Position numbers and translations under genes: made by a program. From Neisseria macacae ATCC 33926 (GTDB lineage: Bacteria; Pseudomonadota; Gammaproteobacteria; Burkholderiales; Neisseriaceae), in NCBI RefSeq assembly GCF_022749495.1, contig NZ_CP094241.1, positions 2,232,001 through 2,296,000 of the forward strand: a stretch of 64,000 nt of DNA, in the 5' to 3' direction. The notes below the pieces were generated by a model, which saw only the letters and a program-made list of their open reading frames with translations, ran no database searches and had not been told where the DNA came from. Below, one piece after another: positions 26,576-35,532 of the stretch. Numbering within the stretch: the first letter of the stretch is position 1; every line of letters starts with the position of its first letter.

Positions 26576-27898
26576 TCAGTCCAACTGTGCAACCGATACC
26601 GGCAAACCGCGTATTGCGGCAAGCATGGTATTGGCAGTTTTCTGCTGTTGGCGGAACGCTGCCATATTGGTAGGCGTCAGTTTCGGAGTCGGCAATGCAA
26701 CTGTCGTCGGATTGACCGGCTGACCGTTCACGCGCGCTTCGTAGTGAAGGTGGGGGCCGGTTGAACGTCCGCTTGTACCGACGAAACCAATCACTTCACC
26801 TGCCCGGACATTACCTTCCGCCGGCGTAAATGCACTCATGTGACCATAAAGCGTCTCAACGCCATTAGAGTGCCTAATCATGACGGTATTGCCATAACCG
26901 CCTTTCCAGCCTTTGAAGGTAATCACACCGTCGGCAGACGCTTTAATCGGTGTGCCTGTTGGTGCGGCATAGTCGATACCTGTATGCATACGGACGGTAT
27001 GCAAGACGGGGTGAACTCGGTAGCCAAACGGCGAGGAAATACGGGTATAGACAACCGGCTCGATGTTGAATCCCTCTTTCTGCTGGAGCGATTTACCGTT
27101 TTGATCATAATAGCTGCCGCTCTCTTCGTCGCCTTTGCCTTGGCTGTAGTAATAAGCCTGATAAGTTTTCCCGCCTTTGACAATCTCAGCCGCCAGAATA
27201 TCGCCGGTACCCATTTGTTGGCCGCGGAAATACATATTGTTGTACAGAAGACGCACGACATCGCCTTCCTGCAATTCTTCCAAGCTCAGTACGTCAGAGA
27301 AAATTTCGCTGAGTGACTCGCGGATTTCGACAGGTATTTCGGCCTGCGCCATCGCACCGCGTGCGGAAGTCCGTACAACGATAGAGCGCAAAGTGGGCAT
27401 GACTTTCATATCTACTTCAGAAGTAGACAGCTGCCATTTACCTTTGACTTTTTCCAACGCAACAAGGTTTCGTTCCAATTCTTCATCGGTAAAGAATTGT
27501 ACGTCCGTTACCTGACCTGATGAATCGACACGGATGTTGACGGATTGGTTGGCGCGCAAATGCTGCATATTTTGATCTGCGCTGTTTTTCGCCATGATCT
27601 GTTTGATGTCGGTCTGCGCCACACCCATACGCGCCAAAACGTCGGCAAGGGAGTCGCCCTGTTGGACAACTTCCTGCGCCCAATAGCTGGACTGGAAATT
27701 GTTGGTTTCAACATAAACGGCGGGCAATTCCTCAGAAATCCGCTCCAACGCAATACCTTGAGGATTGGAAACCGGCTCAGTGACCGCATAGGCAGTCATT
27801 ACTCCTGACACAGGCAGCAGGATGCCCAACAACGACCAACGTACGGGTTTGTTGTGCCAGAAACGGCGCATGAATGAAAATCGAGTTGTTTTAGTCAC
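26576..27898 (-). CDS. mpg: M23 family zinc metallopeptidase (murein DD-endopeptidase)
   Basis: Protein of 440 residues. A basic N-terminus and one hydrophobic segment (SLLGILLPVSGVMTAYAV) act as signal or anchor. A LysM/OapA-like domain follows (VVQQGDSLADVLARMG), and the C-terminal LytM domain has zinc motifs MHTGIDY, YGHMSAF and HLHYEARV. It resembles meningococcal NMB0315 and the gonococcal mpg product, which have carboxy- and endopeptidase activity on peptidoglycan and affect piliation. The start fits the signal region. It diverges from the gene at 28253. Confidence 0.9.
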   Translation of the reverse strand: MTKTTRFSFMRRFWHNKPVRWSLLGILLPVSGVMTAYAVTEPVSNPQGIALERISEELPAVYVETNNFQSSYWAQEVVQQGDSLADVLARMGVAQTDIKQIMAKNSADQNMQHLRANQSVNIRVDSSGQVTDVQFFTDEELERNLVALEKVKGKWQLSTSEVDMKVMPTLRSIVVRTSARGAMAQAEIPVEIRESLSEIFSDVLSLEELQEGDVVRLLYNNMYFRGQQMGTGDILAAEIVKGGKTYQAYYYSQGKGDEESGSYYDQNGKSLQQKEGFNIEPVVYTRISSPFGYRVHPVLHTVRMHTGIDYAAPTGTPIKASADGVITFKGWKGGYGNTVMIRHSNGVETLYGHMSAFTPAEGNVRAGEVIGFVGTSGRSTGPHLHYEARVNGQPVNPTTVALPTPKLTPTNMAAFRQQQKTANTMLAAIRGLPVSVAQLD

Positions 27899-28252
27899 GC
27901 ATTATCCTTCAATGCGGTAATAATCACTCTACCACCGCATTTCTTATGTCATTTGAAATTATTGAGTTTAATTGTTTATCTTATCAACCGTGTTTACGGT
28001 CTCTCCCAGACAATATATATACCAAGTGAATAAAATAAACAATCAAATTTACTCAGAACCGAGCATGATTATCGGGGCTATTCTTTTGATTTACACCCCT
28101 TTTTTCTGAAATTTACGAGAACTTGATTATAACATATGCACACTTCCAACTCAAAAACGCCATCCATCATCCAACCTGATAATGACATTGGTTATTTTGA
28201 GTATGTTGTATTTTCTCGCGTAAAATAAGCTTTTTCCGTTCTGACCACCGCC
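27899..28252. other. Divergent promoter region of mpg and the 28253 gene
   Basis: About 350 bp of AT-rich sequence without uptake sequences, CREE or a credible frame. Probably promoters in both directions. Confidence 0.5.
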
Positions 28253-29233
28253 ATGAATCTGACGCTTGCCCTCCCCTCCCTCAACCGTCAAAAAGATGAG
28301 ACACTCCCTCCTCTCCAGCTTCCTGCTTTTAACCAAATCTTGCGATATGGGTTATTACATAAACAAGAAATGAAGCCGTCTGATTTTTATCGCCGGCATT
28401 TATGGAAGGGAAGTTTGTTGACACAAATCAAAGAGATGACGGGGATTCCACCGCATCAGGCGGCAGCGTTTGCCAGCCCGATATGGCAGCAAATGGGATT
28501 GCACCAAGTCAGCGTAGTCAGCGGCGAACATCTGCAAATCACAAAAGAAGAAGCCGCTCGATTATGTTTGGAACTGTCTGAGTTTTACAGCAAAGAGGGT
28601 TGGCATTTTCTGCCTGTCCGTCCCGATTTTTGGCTGATCACTTTGCCATCGGAAAGCGATTGGGGGATTGCGCCGGTATTGGATATCTACGGACAAATCG
28701 GGTCGGCGGACCAAGCTGATGGAAAAGACGCCTTGCAATGGTTGGGAATGCAGACTGAAATTCAAATGTGGCTGCATCAACACCCGCTCAACGCCGTCCG
28801 CACTCAAAACGATACTCCTACAATCAACGGGCTTTGGCTGTGGCAGGATTTAACGGGACTGCGATCTGCGGACTTCGTCGCTTCCGACAGCATTTGGGCG
28901 CAATTTTCAGACGACCCCTGCTTGGATGTGCCTTATGATTTTCAGGCTTGGCTGGATGCGGTTGCCGAATCGGGCATTCATCCCGCCAACCCTGTCATTT
29001 TTCTGGACGACTTGGCTGTTACGGAACAAACAGGCGATATTCAGACATACCAAGAAATTTTAGAAAGCTGGGAAACCCGCTGGTTTGCCCCGCTTTGGCA
29101 GGCAGTCTCGCAAGGTCGTCTGAAAAATCTGTCTATCAGTACCGACGGTGAAAACGGCGGCACTTTACACATCACGCCGTTTTCAAAATGGAAATTCTGG
29201 CACCCGAAAAAAACATTTACCGGCAGATGGTAA
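28253..29233 (+). CDS. Conserved protein resembling the RpfE-type / phosphoglycerate mutase-like family
   Basis: Protein of 326 residues, soluble, rich in tryptophan. The pattern of an ITLPSESDW stretch, MWLHQHPLN, then NGLWLWQDL, and LDDL later resembles the betaproteobacterial family labelled RpfE-type regulatory protein or phosphoglycerate mutase-like (N-x-LW-x-W motif). The call is from memory and tentative; no catalytic residues can be claimed. Two uptake sequences are in frame: 28906-28917 (FSDDP) and 29113-29124 (GRLKN). The stop is 88 bp from the ribF start on the same strand, suggesting one unit. Confidence 0.6.
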   Translation: MNLTLALPSLNRQKDETLPPLQLPAFNQILRYGLLHKQEMKPSDFYRRHLWKGSLLTQIKEMTGIPPHQAAAFASPIWQQMGLHQVSVVSGEHLQITKEEAARLCLELSEFYSKEGWHFLPVRPDFWLITLPSESDWGIAPVLDIYGQIGSADQADGKDALQWLGMQTEIQMWLHQHPLNAVRTQNDTPTINGLWLWQDLTGLRSADFVASDSIWAQFSDDPCLDVPYDFQAWLDAVAESGIHPANPVIFLDDLAVTEQTGDIQTYQEILESWETRWFAPLWQAVSQGRLKNLSISTDGENGGTLHITPFSKWKFWHPKKTFTGRW

Positions 29234-29321
29234 TGCGCCCGCCCCGCCTCGCCGCCCTGTTTATAGAAACACCAATAACGTTTACAATACGCGACCATTC
29301 TACTATTTGCACACACCGCCC

Positions 29322-30275
29322 ATGAAAATCCGACTCGGTCAGCACAATGCACCTGATTTTCCGCAAGGAGCGGCCGTCACTATCGGTAATTTCGACGGCG
29401 TACACCTCGGTCACAAACACATCCTGCAAAAACTCAAAAACGAAGCCGATTCGCGCAACCTTCCCGTTATCGTCGTCATTTTCGAGCCGCAACCCAAAGA
29501 ATTCTTCTCCCTAAAAGCAGGCTTTACGCCCCCATGCCGCATCAGCCCCTTGCGTACCAAGCTGGATTTGTTGAGCGATACCGGTTGTATCGACGCCGTA
29601 TGGGTGCTGCGTTTCAACCAAGAATTTGCCGATATGAGCGCACAGGATTTCATCGACAAACTGCTGCGCCAAACCCTCAACACACGCTACCTGCTTATCG
29701 GCGACGATTTCCGCTTCGGCGCCGGACGCGAAGGCTGTTTCGACTTATTGAAGCAGCAAAGCGATATACAAACCGAACGCACGCCTTCCGTCATCGTCGA
29801 AGACATCCGCACCAGCAGCACAGCCGTGCGCGAGGCCTTGACAGACGGCAACTTGGCTTACGCTAAAAAGCTTTTGGGCCACGATTACGTTTTGAGCGGC
29901 AAAGTCAAACACGGCAAAAAACTCGGCAGAACCATCAACGCCCCCACCGCCAACATCCAACTTCCGCCCCACCGCTATCCTCTGCGCGGCGTATTCGTCG
30001 TCGAAGCGGACGGTACATTCGGCACACGGCGCGGCGTTGCCAGCTTCGGACTCAACCCGACCGTCAGCAGCAACAATTCGCAAAAACTCGAAGTCCATTT
30101 GTTTGATTTTGAAGGCAATCTTTATGGACAACGTTTGAAAGTACGTTTCCTGCACAAACTGCGTGACGAACAAAAATTCAGCAATATCGAAGCATTGAAA
30201 CTGCAAATCGAACAAGATATAGAAGAGGCGAAACAATGGCAGGAAACGGATTATAGTGGATTAAAATTGCAATGA
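29322..30275 (+). CDS. ribF: Bifunctional riboflavin kinase / FAD synthetase
   Basis: Protein of 317 residues. The N-terminal FAD synthetase domain has the nucleotidyltransferase motifs TIGNFDGVHLGH and RTSSTAVREALTDG; the C-terminal kinase domain has GRTINAPTANI. It makes FMN then FAD. The ATG at 29322 starts the family N-terminus MKIRLGQ; the frame runs 58 codons further upstream without homology. The last seven residues, YSGLKLQ, and the stop come from a 107-bp repeat that begins at 30252, so the original C-terminus was replaced. Confidence 0.95.
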   Translation: MKIRLGQHNAPDFPQGAAVTIGNFDGVHLGHKHILQKLKNEADSRNLPVIVVIFEPQPKEFFSLKAGFTPPCRISPLRTKLDLLSDTGCIDAVWVLRFNQEFADMSAQDFIDKLLRQTLNTRYLLIGDDFRFGAGREGCFDLLKQQSDIQTERTPSVIVEDIRTSSTAVREALTDGNLAYAKKLLGHDYVLSGKVKHGKKLGRTINAPTANIQLPPHRYPLRGVFVVEADGTFGTRRGVASFGLNPTVSSNNSQKLEVHLFDFEGNLYGQRLKVRFLHKLRDEQKFSNIEALKLQIEQDIEEAKQWQETDYSGLKLQ

Positions 30276-30358
30276 TACGGCGTTGCCAACGCCCTTATGT
30301 ACTACCCGTACACGGCGGGCGTTGCCGCCTTTTCTCATTTTTATTTTAATCCACTATA
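30252..30358. repeat. 107-bp MITE overlapping the end of ribF
   Basis: Same length and ends as the element at 8778-8884, with one visible difference (TTTTCTC against TTGTCTC). Its left end codes the last residues and stop of ribF. Confidence 0.9.
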
Positions 30359-30390
30359 AAAGCATCTGCGGCCATTGTCGGATAAAAATG

Positions 30391-30427
30391 AAAAAGGTCG
30401 TCTGAAATCTTTTCAGACGACCTTTTT
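30391..30427. terminator. Paired uptake-sequence hairpin between ribF and the 30549 gene
   Basis: Copies 30395-30406 and 30412-30423 with a 5-base loop and A and T flanks on both sides; it can end transcription from both convergent genes. Confidence 0.78.
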
Positions 30428-30548
30428 CACAATATGCAGACATCAGCCTGCGAGATTTCTAATGGCCTAAATTCAAAAAGGACGACAACCGTCAAAACGG
30501 TGCGCGGGGAACAAAATCCCTCTTTTAATTCAGTCCACTATATCCTAC

Positions 30549-30833
30549 TTATTTAGCAGCAGGAGCCTGTTCTTGGGCGGCAGAAGGTGCAGTTTCGGTA
30601 GTAGTTTTACCTTGACCGGTCAGCGGGCTGGCAGCTTCGGCTTCCGGTGCAGCAGTTTCAGCAGCTTTGTCGGTTTTCAGGTCGTTGGCTTGTTTTTTAG
30701 CTTTATTGGCTTTTTTGTGAACGTGTTCTGCTTTAGCGGCTTTGCCGGAAGCAGGTTGGGCCATAGCCACAGGAGCAGCGATCAGACCGGCAGAAACAAG
30801 AACGAGAGAGGTCAATTTAGACAATGTTTTCAT
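30549..30833 (-). CDS. Small secreted Ala/Lys-rich protein
   Basis: Protein of 94 residues. The signal peptide ends in APVAMA, with cleavage after residue 25. The mature chain is low complexity: basic first (KAEHVHKKANKAKKQAND), then acidic and proline-rich to the end (APAAK). AAAGGATA precedes the ATG at 30833. Composition recalls periplasmic acid-shock or histone-like proteins, but I cannot name a family. It has its own short unit, followed by a CREE-like end (AGTCCACTATA near 30533-30543) and the shared hairpin. Confidence 0.75.
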   Translation of the reverse strand: MKTLSKLTSLVLVSAGLIAAPVAMAQPASGKAAKAEHVHKKANKAKKQANDLKTDKAAETAAPEAEAASPLTGQGKTTTETAPSAAQEQAPAAK

Positions 30834-31073
30834 GTGTAATATCCTTTCGGGAAATTTGTCTGATAAAATCATTCCGTCAAATGCCAAATGGCAATTTGCG
30901 TAAAGACAACCGCATAACCAATTGGTGCGATTGAGTTTTTATTGTAACGGTTTGTTTGTAAACCGAAGTCAGCTCGAGCGAAATTGAAATAAAGTTTCAA
31001 AAGGAGGGTTAACCCCCTTGTCCTGCTTTATTAATCGCACCTCATAGCTTGATTGTTTAAATTTATATATTTC

Positions 31074-32147
31074 ATGGCATTACATCCGATGATTTTCGAA
31101 CACTCTCGATTCCGCAATGCATCCTACATCCTGATGGGGCTTGCCCTGCTTGCGGTGCTGTATTTCCACTTTTTGCCCCTTTTGCTCGCCGTGATACTGA
31201 CCTACGTCTTCATCACCAAGACCAACGGCCTGATTCTTTGGCTGCGCCGCCGTACGCTCACGCGCAATACGTTTCTGCACAAATCGCTCAACGCGCACAA
31301 TATCAACCTGATTTCGACCACGCTGACCATAGGCATCGTATTGACGGTTATCCTCTTGATGTCGCTGGGGATTTACCACCTGATTCACGGCGGGCACATC
31401 ACCGTGATGCTGACCAAGCTGGCGGCGATTTTGGAGGACACGAAAAACAGCAGCAGCCTGCCGCAGTCGGTTTTGAACATGCTGCCCAACAATACCGCCG
31501 AAATCAAAGCCTATGCGGTCAAATTGATTGAAGAATACAGCGCCGCGCTGACGCGCATCAGCAAAAACAGCTTCACCTCGTTCGTGTACATCCTTATCGG
31601 CATCATCATCGGCGCAATGCTCAGTTTCCACCGCCTCAACATGCGCAAAAACCGCCGCAAAATGCCGCCCTTCAAGGCAGAACTGGTGCGGCGGATTGTG
31701 AACTTCGAAACCAGCTTCGAGCGCGTGTTTCTGGCACAGGTCAAAATCTCACTGATCGATACCGTGCTGACGGGCGTGTACCTTTATCTAATCCTGCCGC
31801 TTTTCGGCGTGGAGTTGCCGTTTAAACTAACCGTGTTGGTCATCGCCTTCATCGTCGGGCTGATTCCCGTCGCAGGCAACCTGATTTCCAACACCATCAT
31901 TATCATCTTGAGCCTCGGCGCGTCTTTATATGTAGCGGTCGCTTCGCTGGTGTTTCTGGTCGTCATCCACAAGCTCGAATACTTCCTGAATGCGAAAATC
32001 ATCGGTTCGGAAATCGAATCAAGCGCATGGGAACTGCTGGTGGCGATGGTCGTGTTCGAACGGATTTTCGGCGTCGGCGGCATCATCGTCGCACCGGTTT
32101 ATTATGCGTATCTGAAGAATGAGTTGAAACAGCAGAAGCTGATTTAG
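31074..32147 (+). CDS. AI-2E family (PerM/TqsA-like) inner membrane protein
   Basis: Protein of 357 residues with about seven membrane helices: two near the N-terminus, one at ISTTLTIGIVLTVILLMSLG, then a polar domain and a C-terminal group with the conserved LIPVAGNLISNTIII and IIGSEIESSAWELL segments of the family. Members are putative permeases; some export AI-2, others work as sodium-coupled exchangers, so the substrate is open. Start MALHPMIF (31074) or a second methionine at 31089. Ends 20 bp before a hairpin. Confidence 0.85.
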   Translation: MALHPMIFEHSRFRNASYILMGLALLAVLYFHFLPLLLAVILTYVFITKTNGLILWLRRRTLTRNTFLHKSLNAHNINLISTTLTIGIVLTVILLMSLGIYHLIHGGHITVMLTKLAAILEDTKNSSSLPQSVLNMLPNNTAEIKAYAVKLIEEYSAALTRISKNSFTSFVYILIGIIIGAMLSFHRLNMRKNRRKMPPFKAELVRRIVNFETSFERVFLAQVKISLIDTVLTGVYLYLILPLFGVELPFKLTVLVIAFIVGLIPVAGNLISNTIIIILSLGASLYVAVASLVFLVVIHKLEYFLNAKIIGSEIESSAWELLVAMVVFERIFGVGGIIVAPVYYAYLKNELKQQKLI

Positions 32148-32167
32148 ATAGTGTTTGAAATATAGAT

Positions 32168-32346
32168 GAAAGGTCGTCTGAAAAGCTCGAAATAGGTTTT
32201 TCAGACGACCTTTTTCAGTTACGGCAACCTTATCCCTTCCCCCGTCCGGCGGGGGAAGGGCAGGATGGGGGTGGCTTGCAAATATATAGAATAAGGGCAA
32301 AGAGCCACCCTCTCCCCAACCCTCTCCCGCCAGACGGGAGAGGGGG
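32168..32346. repeat. Intergenic repeat block, copy 1
   Basis: Starts with the hairpin of uptake sequences 32171-32182 and 32200-32211 that also ends the AI-2E gene. Then CAACCTTATCCCTTCCCC, a GGCGGGGGAAGG dyad, and CCCTCTCCCCAACCCTCTCC with a CGGGAGAGGG dyad. Copy 2 at 32423 differs at scattered positions. Confidence 0.85.
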
Positions 32347-32422
32347 CAGATTACTGAATGCCGCCGTTACTGTTTTTTAGTATCGTATTGAGGCGATAAT
32401 GGATTTAAAGTATCAGAATACA

Positions 32423-32601
32423 AAGAGGTCGTCTGAAAAGATTGAGATAGGTTTTTCAGACGACCTCTTTCAGTTACAGCAACCTTATCCCTTCCCCTGT
32501 CTGGCGGGGGAAGGTTAGGATGGGGTGGCTTGCATATATACGGCATAAAGGGTAAGAACCACCCTCTCCCCAACCCTCTCCCGCCGGACGGGAGAGGGGG
32601 A
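32423..32601. repeat. Intergenic repeat block, copy 2
   Basis: Second copy of the block at 32168, in the same orientation and same order of hairpin (32426-32437, 32455-32466), GGCGGGGGAAGG dyad and CCCTCTCCC dyad. Confidence 0.85.
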
Positions 32602-32800
32602 GAATTCTCGTGGGCAAAACCCACGCTACGATTGTTATCCCTCAAATCAACACAAAAAATTCCGCTATGGGTTTTCTCCAACTTTAGGCGTTGCCCGACG
32701 GTGTAGCGTGGGCTTTGCCCGCGAATCCTGCTGTTTTTTTTAGATATTTCGTTATGTTTCTTTTCTGTCGGACGAAACAGCCGATTCATCAGCCGCCGTC

Positions 32801-32897
32801 ATTCCCGCGCAGGCGGGAATCCAGACTTTGAAAGGCCGCTGCAATTTTTAAATATTTCCATAGCTTCCAAAACCTAGATTCCCGCCTACGCGGGAAT
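32801..32897. repeat. dRS3 pair around a short spacer (NIME-like)
   Basis: ATTCCCGCGCAGGCGGGAAT (32801-32820) and ATTCCCGCCTACGCGGGAAT (32878-32897) both fit the dRS3 pattern ATTCCC-N8-GGGAAT. In Neisseria dRS3 repeats flank RS units in intergenic arrays and serve as integration sites for filamentous phage. Confidence 0.85.
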
Positions 32898-32931
32898 GAC
32901 GAAGCAGGTATTTTCCATTTGCATCTGCTAA

Positions 32932-32978
32932 AGAGGCCGTCTGAAAATCCCCAAAACAGGTTTTTCAGACGACCTTTT
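32932..32978 (-). terminator. Hairpin of mixed uptake dialects after sulP
   Basis: Left arm AGGCCGTCTGAA (32934-32945), right arm TTCAGACGACCT (32964-32975). The arms pair with one G-T/C-A mismatch, and it lies about 30 bp past the sulP stop. Confidence 0.7.
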
Positions 32979-33006
32979 TCTTCTCCTACTCATTCCAACC
33001 CGACTT

Positions 33007-34572
33007 CTAAATACTCGCGCTATGCCCTACCCGCACATGGCTGTGATGGTCGCGGCCTTCGTGGTCGTAGTCGGATTTGAAGCCTTTGAGTACGACGTCT
33101 ATGTCGTTTTCCTTGGCAAAGACGTTGGCGAAGTCTTCAATCAGTTCCAATACGTCGCCGGCGATGTAGGACGAACGTTCGGCGTTGATGGTTACTTTCG
33201 AACCCGGACGGATGTTTTTCAGGGTTTTCTTGATGGCGGCTTTGTTCAGGAACGAGACTTCTTCTGCCAGTTCCAAGCTGATTTCGTCGGCTTCGGCGAG
33301 TTCTTCGCGGCTGAGGTAGTAGGCGCGTTTCATGTTGCCTTGAAGGATGAAGATGATGCTGATGGCGAGCCCGATGCCGACGCCTTTGAGCAGGTCGAGC
33401 GCGACGACGGCGGCGAGGGTGGCGGCGAATGGGATGAACTGGTACAGCCCTTTATGCCAGAAATGCAGGAGGGTCGCGGGTTTCGCCAGTTTGTAGCCCA
33501 CCAGCAGCAAGACGGCGGCGAGGGTGGACAGGGGGATCATATTGAGGATAAAGGGAATCGCTAAAACGCACACCAGCAACAAAACGCCGTGGATAACGGC
33601 AGACAGTTTGTGCGTCGCGCCTGCATTGGCGTTGGCGGACGAGCGCACGACGACGGAGGTGATGGGCAGGCCGCCGATGAGCGAGCTGACGATGTTGCCT
33701 GCGCCCTGCGCGCGCAATTCGCGGTTGGTGTCGGTGATGCGGCGGTGGGTGTCGAGGCGGTCGGCGGCTTCGATGCAGAGCAGGGTTTCAATCGAGGCGA
33801 CGATGGCGATGGTGATGCCGGTCATCCAAACGTAGCTGTTGCCGAAACCTGAAAAATTGGGCAGCGTGAGCATAGCTGCGGCTTCGCGCCATGTGTCGGG
33901 GACGGGCAGTTGGACGAGTTGTCCGGCGGGAATGGTAAGGCTGCTGCCGCTGGCGATGAACCATTGGTTCATCAGTATCCCCGCACCCACGGCAACCAGC
34001 GCGGCGGGCAGGGCTTTGATGTTTTTCAGCACGGGGATTTTGTCCCATACGATTAGGATCGCCATCGACACGCCCGCTACCAAAAGAGAACCTGTGTGGA
34101 TGTCGGCGAACAGGGCGGTGGGGTCGGCGAGGCTGCCGCTACTGCCCAAGGCAAACGGAATCTGTTTCATGATGATAATCACGCCGATGCCCGCCAACAT
34201 GCCTTCGATAACGGACACGGGGATGTATTCGGCAAGGCTGCCGGCGCGGATGAAGCCGAGCAAAAGCTGGATGGCGCCGGCGATTAAGCCTGCACACAGG
34301 AACAGCTCGAACGAACCGAGTTCGGTAATGGCGGCAAGGATAATCGCCGCCAAGCCTGCGGCGGGGCCGGACACGCTGATGTGCGAGGTGCTGAGGGAAC
34401 CGATGACGATGCCGCCGACGATGCCCGCCAACACGCCGGACAACGGCGGCGCGCCTGAAGCAAGCGCGATGCCGAGGCACAACGGCAGGGCGACGAGGAA
34501 GACGACCAGTCCGGAAGCGAAATTGGACTTGAACAGGCTGCCCAAAGGTTGTTTTTTCTGATGGGGTTTCAT
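33007..34572 (-). CDS. SulP family inorganic anion transporter
   Basis: Protein of 521 residues with about 11-12 membrane helices, starting SNFASGLVVFLVALPLCLGIALASG, then SGPAAGLAAI and NIVSSLIGGLPIT, and a short C-terminal cytoplasmic domain from about residue 430, similar to STAS. The family carries sulfate, bicarbonate or other anions. A beta-carbonic anhydrase is 285 bp upstream on the same strand, so bicarbonate is the likely substrate (BicA-like), by inference. GAGGGGTA (34573-) region gives a Shine-Dalgarno. Ends with the mixed hairpin. Confidence 0.9.
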   Translation of the reverse strand: MKPHQKKQPLGSLFKSNFASGLVVFLVALPLCLGIALASGAPPLSGVLAGIVGGIVIGSLSTSHISVSGPAAGLAAIILAAITELGSFELFLCAGLIAGAIQLLLGFIRAGSLAEYIPVSVIEGMLAGIGVIIIMKQIPFALGSSGSLADPTALFADIHTGSLLVAGVSMAILIVWDKIPVLKNIKALPAALVAVGAGILMNQWFIASGSSLTIPAGQLVQLPVPDTWREAAAMLTLPNFSGFGNSYVWMTGITIAIVASIETLLCIEAADRLDTHRRITDTNRELRAQGAGNIVSSLIGGLPITSVVVRSSANANAGATHKLSAVIHGVLLLVCVLAIPFILNMIPLSTLAAVLLLVGYKLAKPATLLHFWHKGLYQFIPFAATLAAVVALDLLKGVGIGLAISIIFILQGNMKRAYYLSREELAEADEISLELAEEVSFLNKAAIKKTLKNIRPGSKVTINAERSSYIAGDVLELIEDFANVFAKENDIDVVLKGFKSDYDHEGRDHHSHVRVGHSASI

Positions 34573-34857
34573 GGTGAGGGGTACTCCTGATGTGTGTGTT
34601 TGTGTGTATGTTTTTTGTATGGATGAAGCAGGGTTGCGGGAGGGAAAGGCCGTCTGAAAAAATCGGACATAGCGGATAAACTTATTTTTCAGCCGCCGGA
34701 CAAACTCACCCGCCGTCCTTCCCGTGCAGGCGGGAATCCACCTTTGGGAGACGGTTTATCGAGTTTCACAAATATTGTTTATCGTCCGAACGGATTTCCG
34801 CCTGCGCGGGAAGGGCGGCATCTTTCCAAGCGATATTTTCAGACGGCCTCCGGCCTA
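34573..34857. repeat. Repeat-filled gap between sulP and carbonic anhydrase
   Basis: Two uptake sequences of the meningococcal-type dialect (AGGCCGTCTGAA at 34647-34658, inverse at 34838-34849) bracket two degenerate dRS3 repeats (34718-34737 and 34794-34813). No local-dialect uptake sequence was seen in this gap. Confidence 0.75.
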
Positions 34858-35532
34858 TCAACCCGCTTTCTTGCGCGCGTTGACCACCCATTCTGAATCG
34901 GTGAGGTCGTAGATTTTCTGGATGTCGGCGAGGATGTTTTTGAAGTCGATGTTCAAATCGATGAGGCGGCCGGTGCGCAGGTCGAAGACCCAGCCGTGCA
35001 CAATCGGGTAGCCGTCGAGCAGGTAGCGTTCCTGCACGCACGCCATTTTGATGACGTTGAGGCACTGTTCCTGCACGTTCAATTCGACCAGGCGGTCGTA
35101 GCGCAGGTGTCCGTCCTCAATCGCGTCCAATTCTTCCTGATGCAGGCGGTACACGTCGCGGATGCTGCGCAGCCACGGGTTCATCGAACCCAAATCCTGC
35201 GGTTTCATCGCCGCTTTGATGCCGCCGCAGTTGTAGTGGCCGCAGATGATGATATGTTTGACTTTCAGGTGCGACACGGCATATTCGATGGCAGAGGCGG
35301 CATTCATGTCCAAACCGTGCACAAGGTTGGCGACGTTGCGGTGTACAAACACGTCGCCCGGCTCAAATCCCATCAGTTCTTCCGCCGCGACACGGCTGTC
35401 GGAGCAGCCGATGTAGAGGTATTCGGGGTTTTGCCCGTCGGCGAGGTCTTTGAAGTAATCGGGGTATTGCTGTCTCTTCGTTTCCTGCCATTTGCGGTTG
35501 TTTTCAAAAATGACTTCGTATGATTGGCTCAT
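34858..35532 (-). CDS. Beta-class carbonic anhydrase
   Basis: Protein of 224 residues that interconverts CO2 and bicarbonate. Zinc ligands C43 and D45 are in IGCSDSR (with R47 of the D-R dyad), H99 and C102 in GHYNCGG. Length and the closing VHGWVFDLRTG match E. coli Can. The start MSQSYEVIFENN follows GAAAGGAAG. On the same strand as sulP but separated by 285 bp of repeats, so cotranscription is uncertain. Confidence 0.95.
   Translation of the reverse strand: MSQSYEVIFENNRKWQETKRQQYPDYFKDLADGQNPEYLYIGCSDSRVAAEELMGFEPGDVFVHRNVANLVHGLDMNAASAIEYAVSHLKVKHIIICGHYNCGGIKAAMKPQDLGSMNPWLRSIRDVYRLHQEELDAIEDGHLRYDRLVELNVQEQCLNVIKMACVQERYLLDGYPIVHGWVFDLRTGRLIDLNIDFKNILADIQKIYDLTDSEWVVNARKKAG

Larger units (their letters stand above)
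32148..33006. other. 859-bp repeat-rich intergenic region
   Basis: No gene. It holds two copies of a block of about 178 bp (32168-32346 and 32423-32601), an inverted pair of the GTAGCGTGGGCTTTGCCCG module (32611-32632 inverted, 32701-32731), two dRS3 repeats, and a hairpin with mixed uptake dialects. Confidence 0.8.

Noticed and set aside
31021..31073. tRNA-like or riboswitch fold in the leader of the AI-2E gene
   Set aside because: No cloverleaf or known aptamer motif could be traced; only an AT-rich leader.
34573..34857. Possible CRISPR-like array from repeated GC-rich dyads
   Set aside because: The repeats are dRS3-like and uptake sequences with unequal spacing; no array of identical direct repeats exists anywhere in the window.
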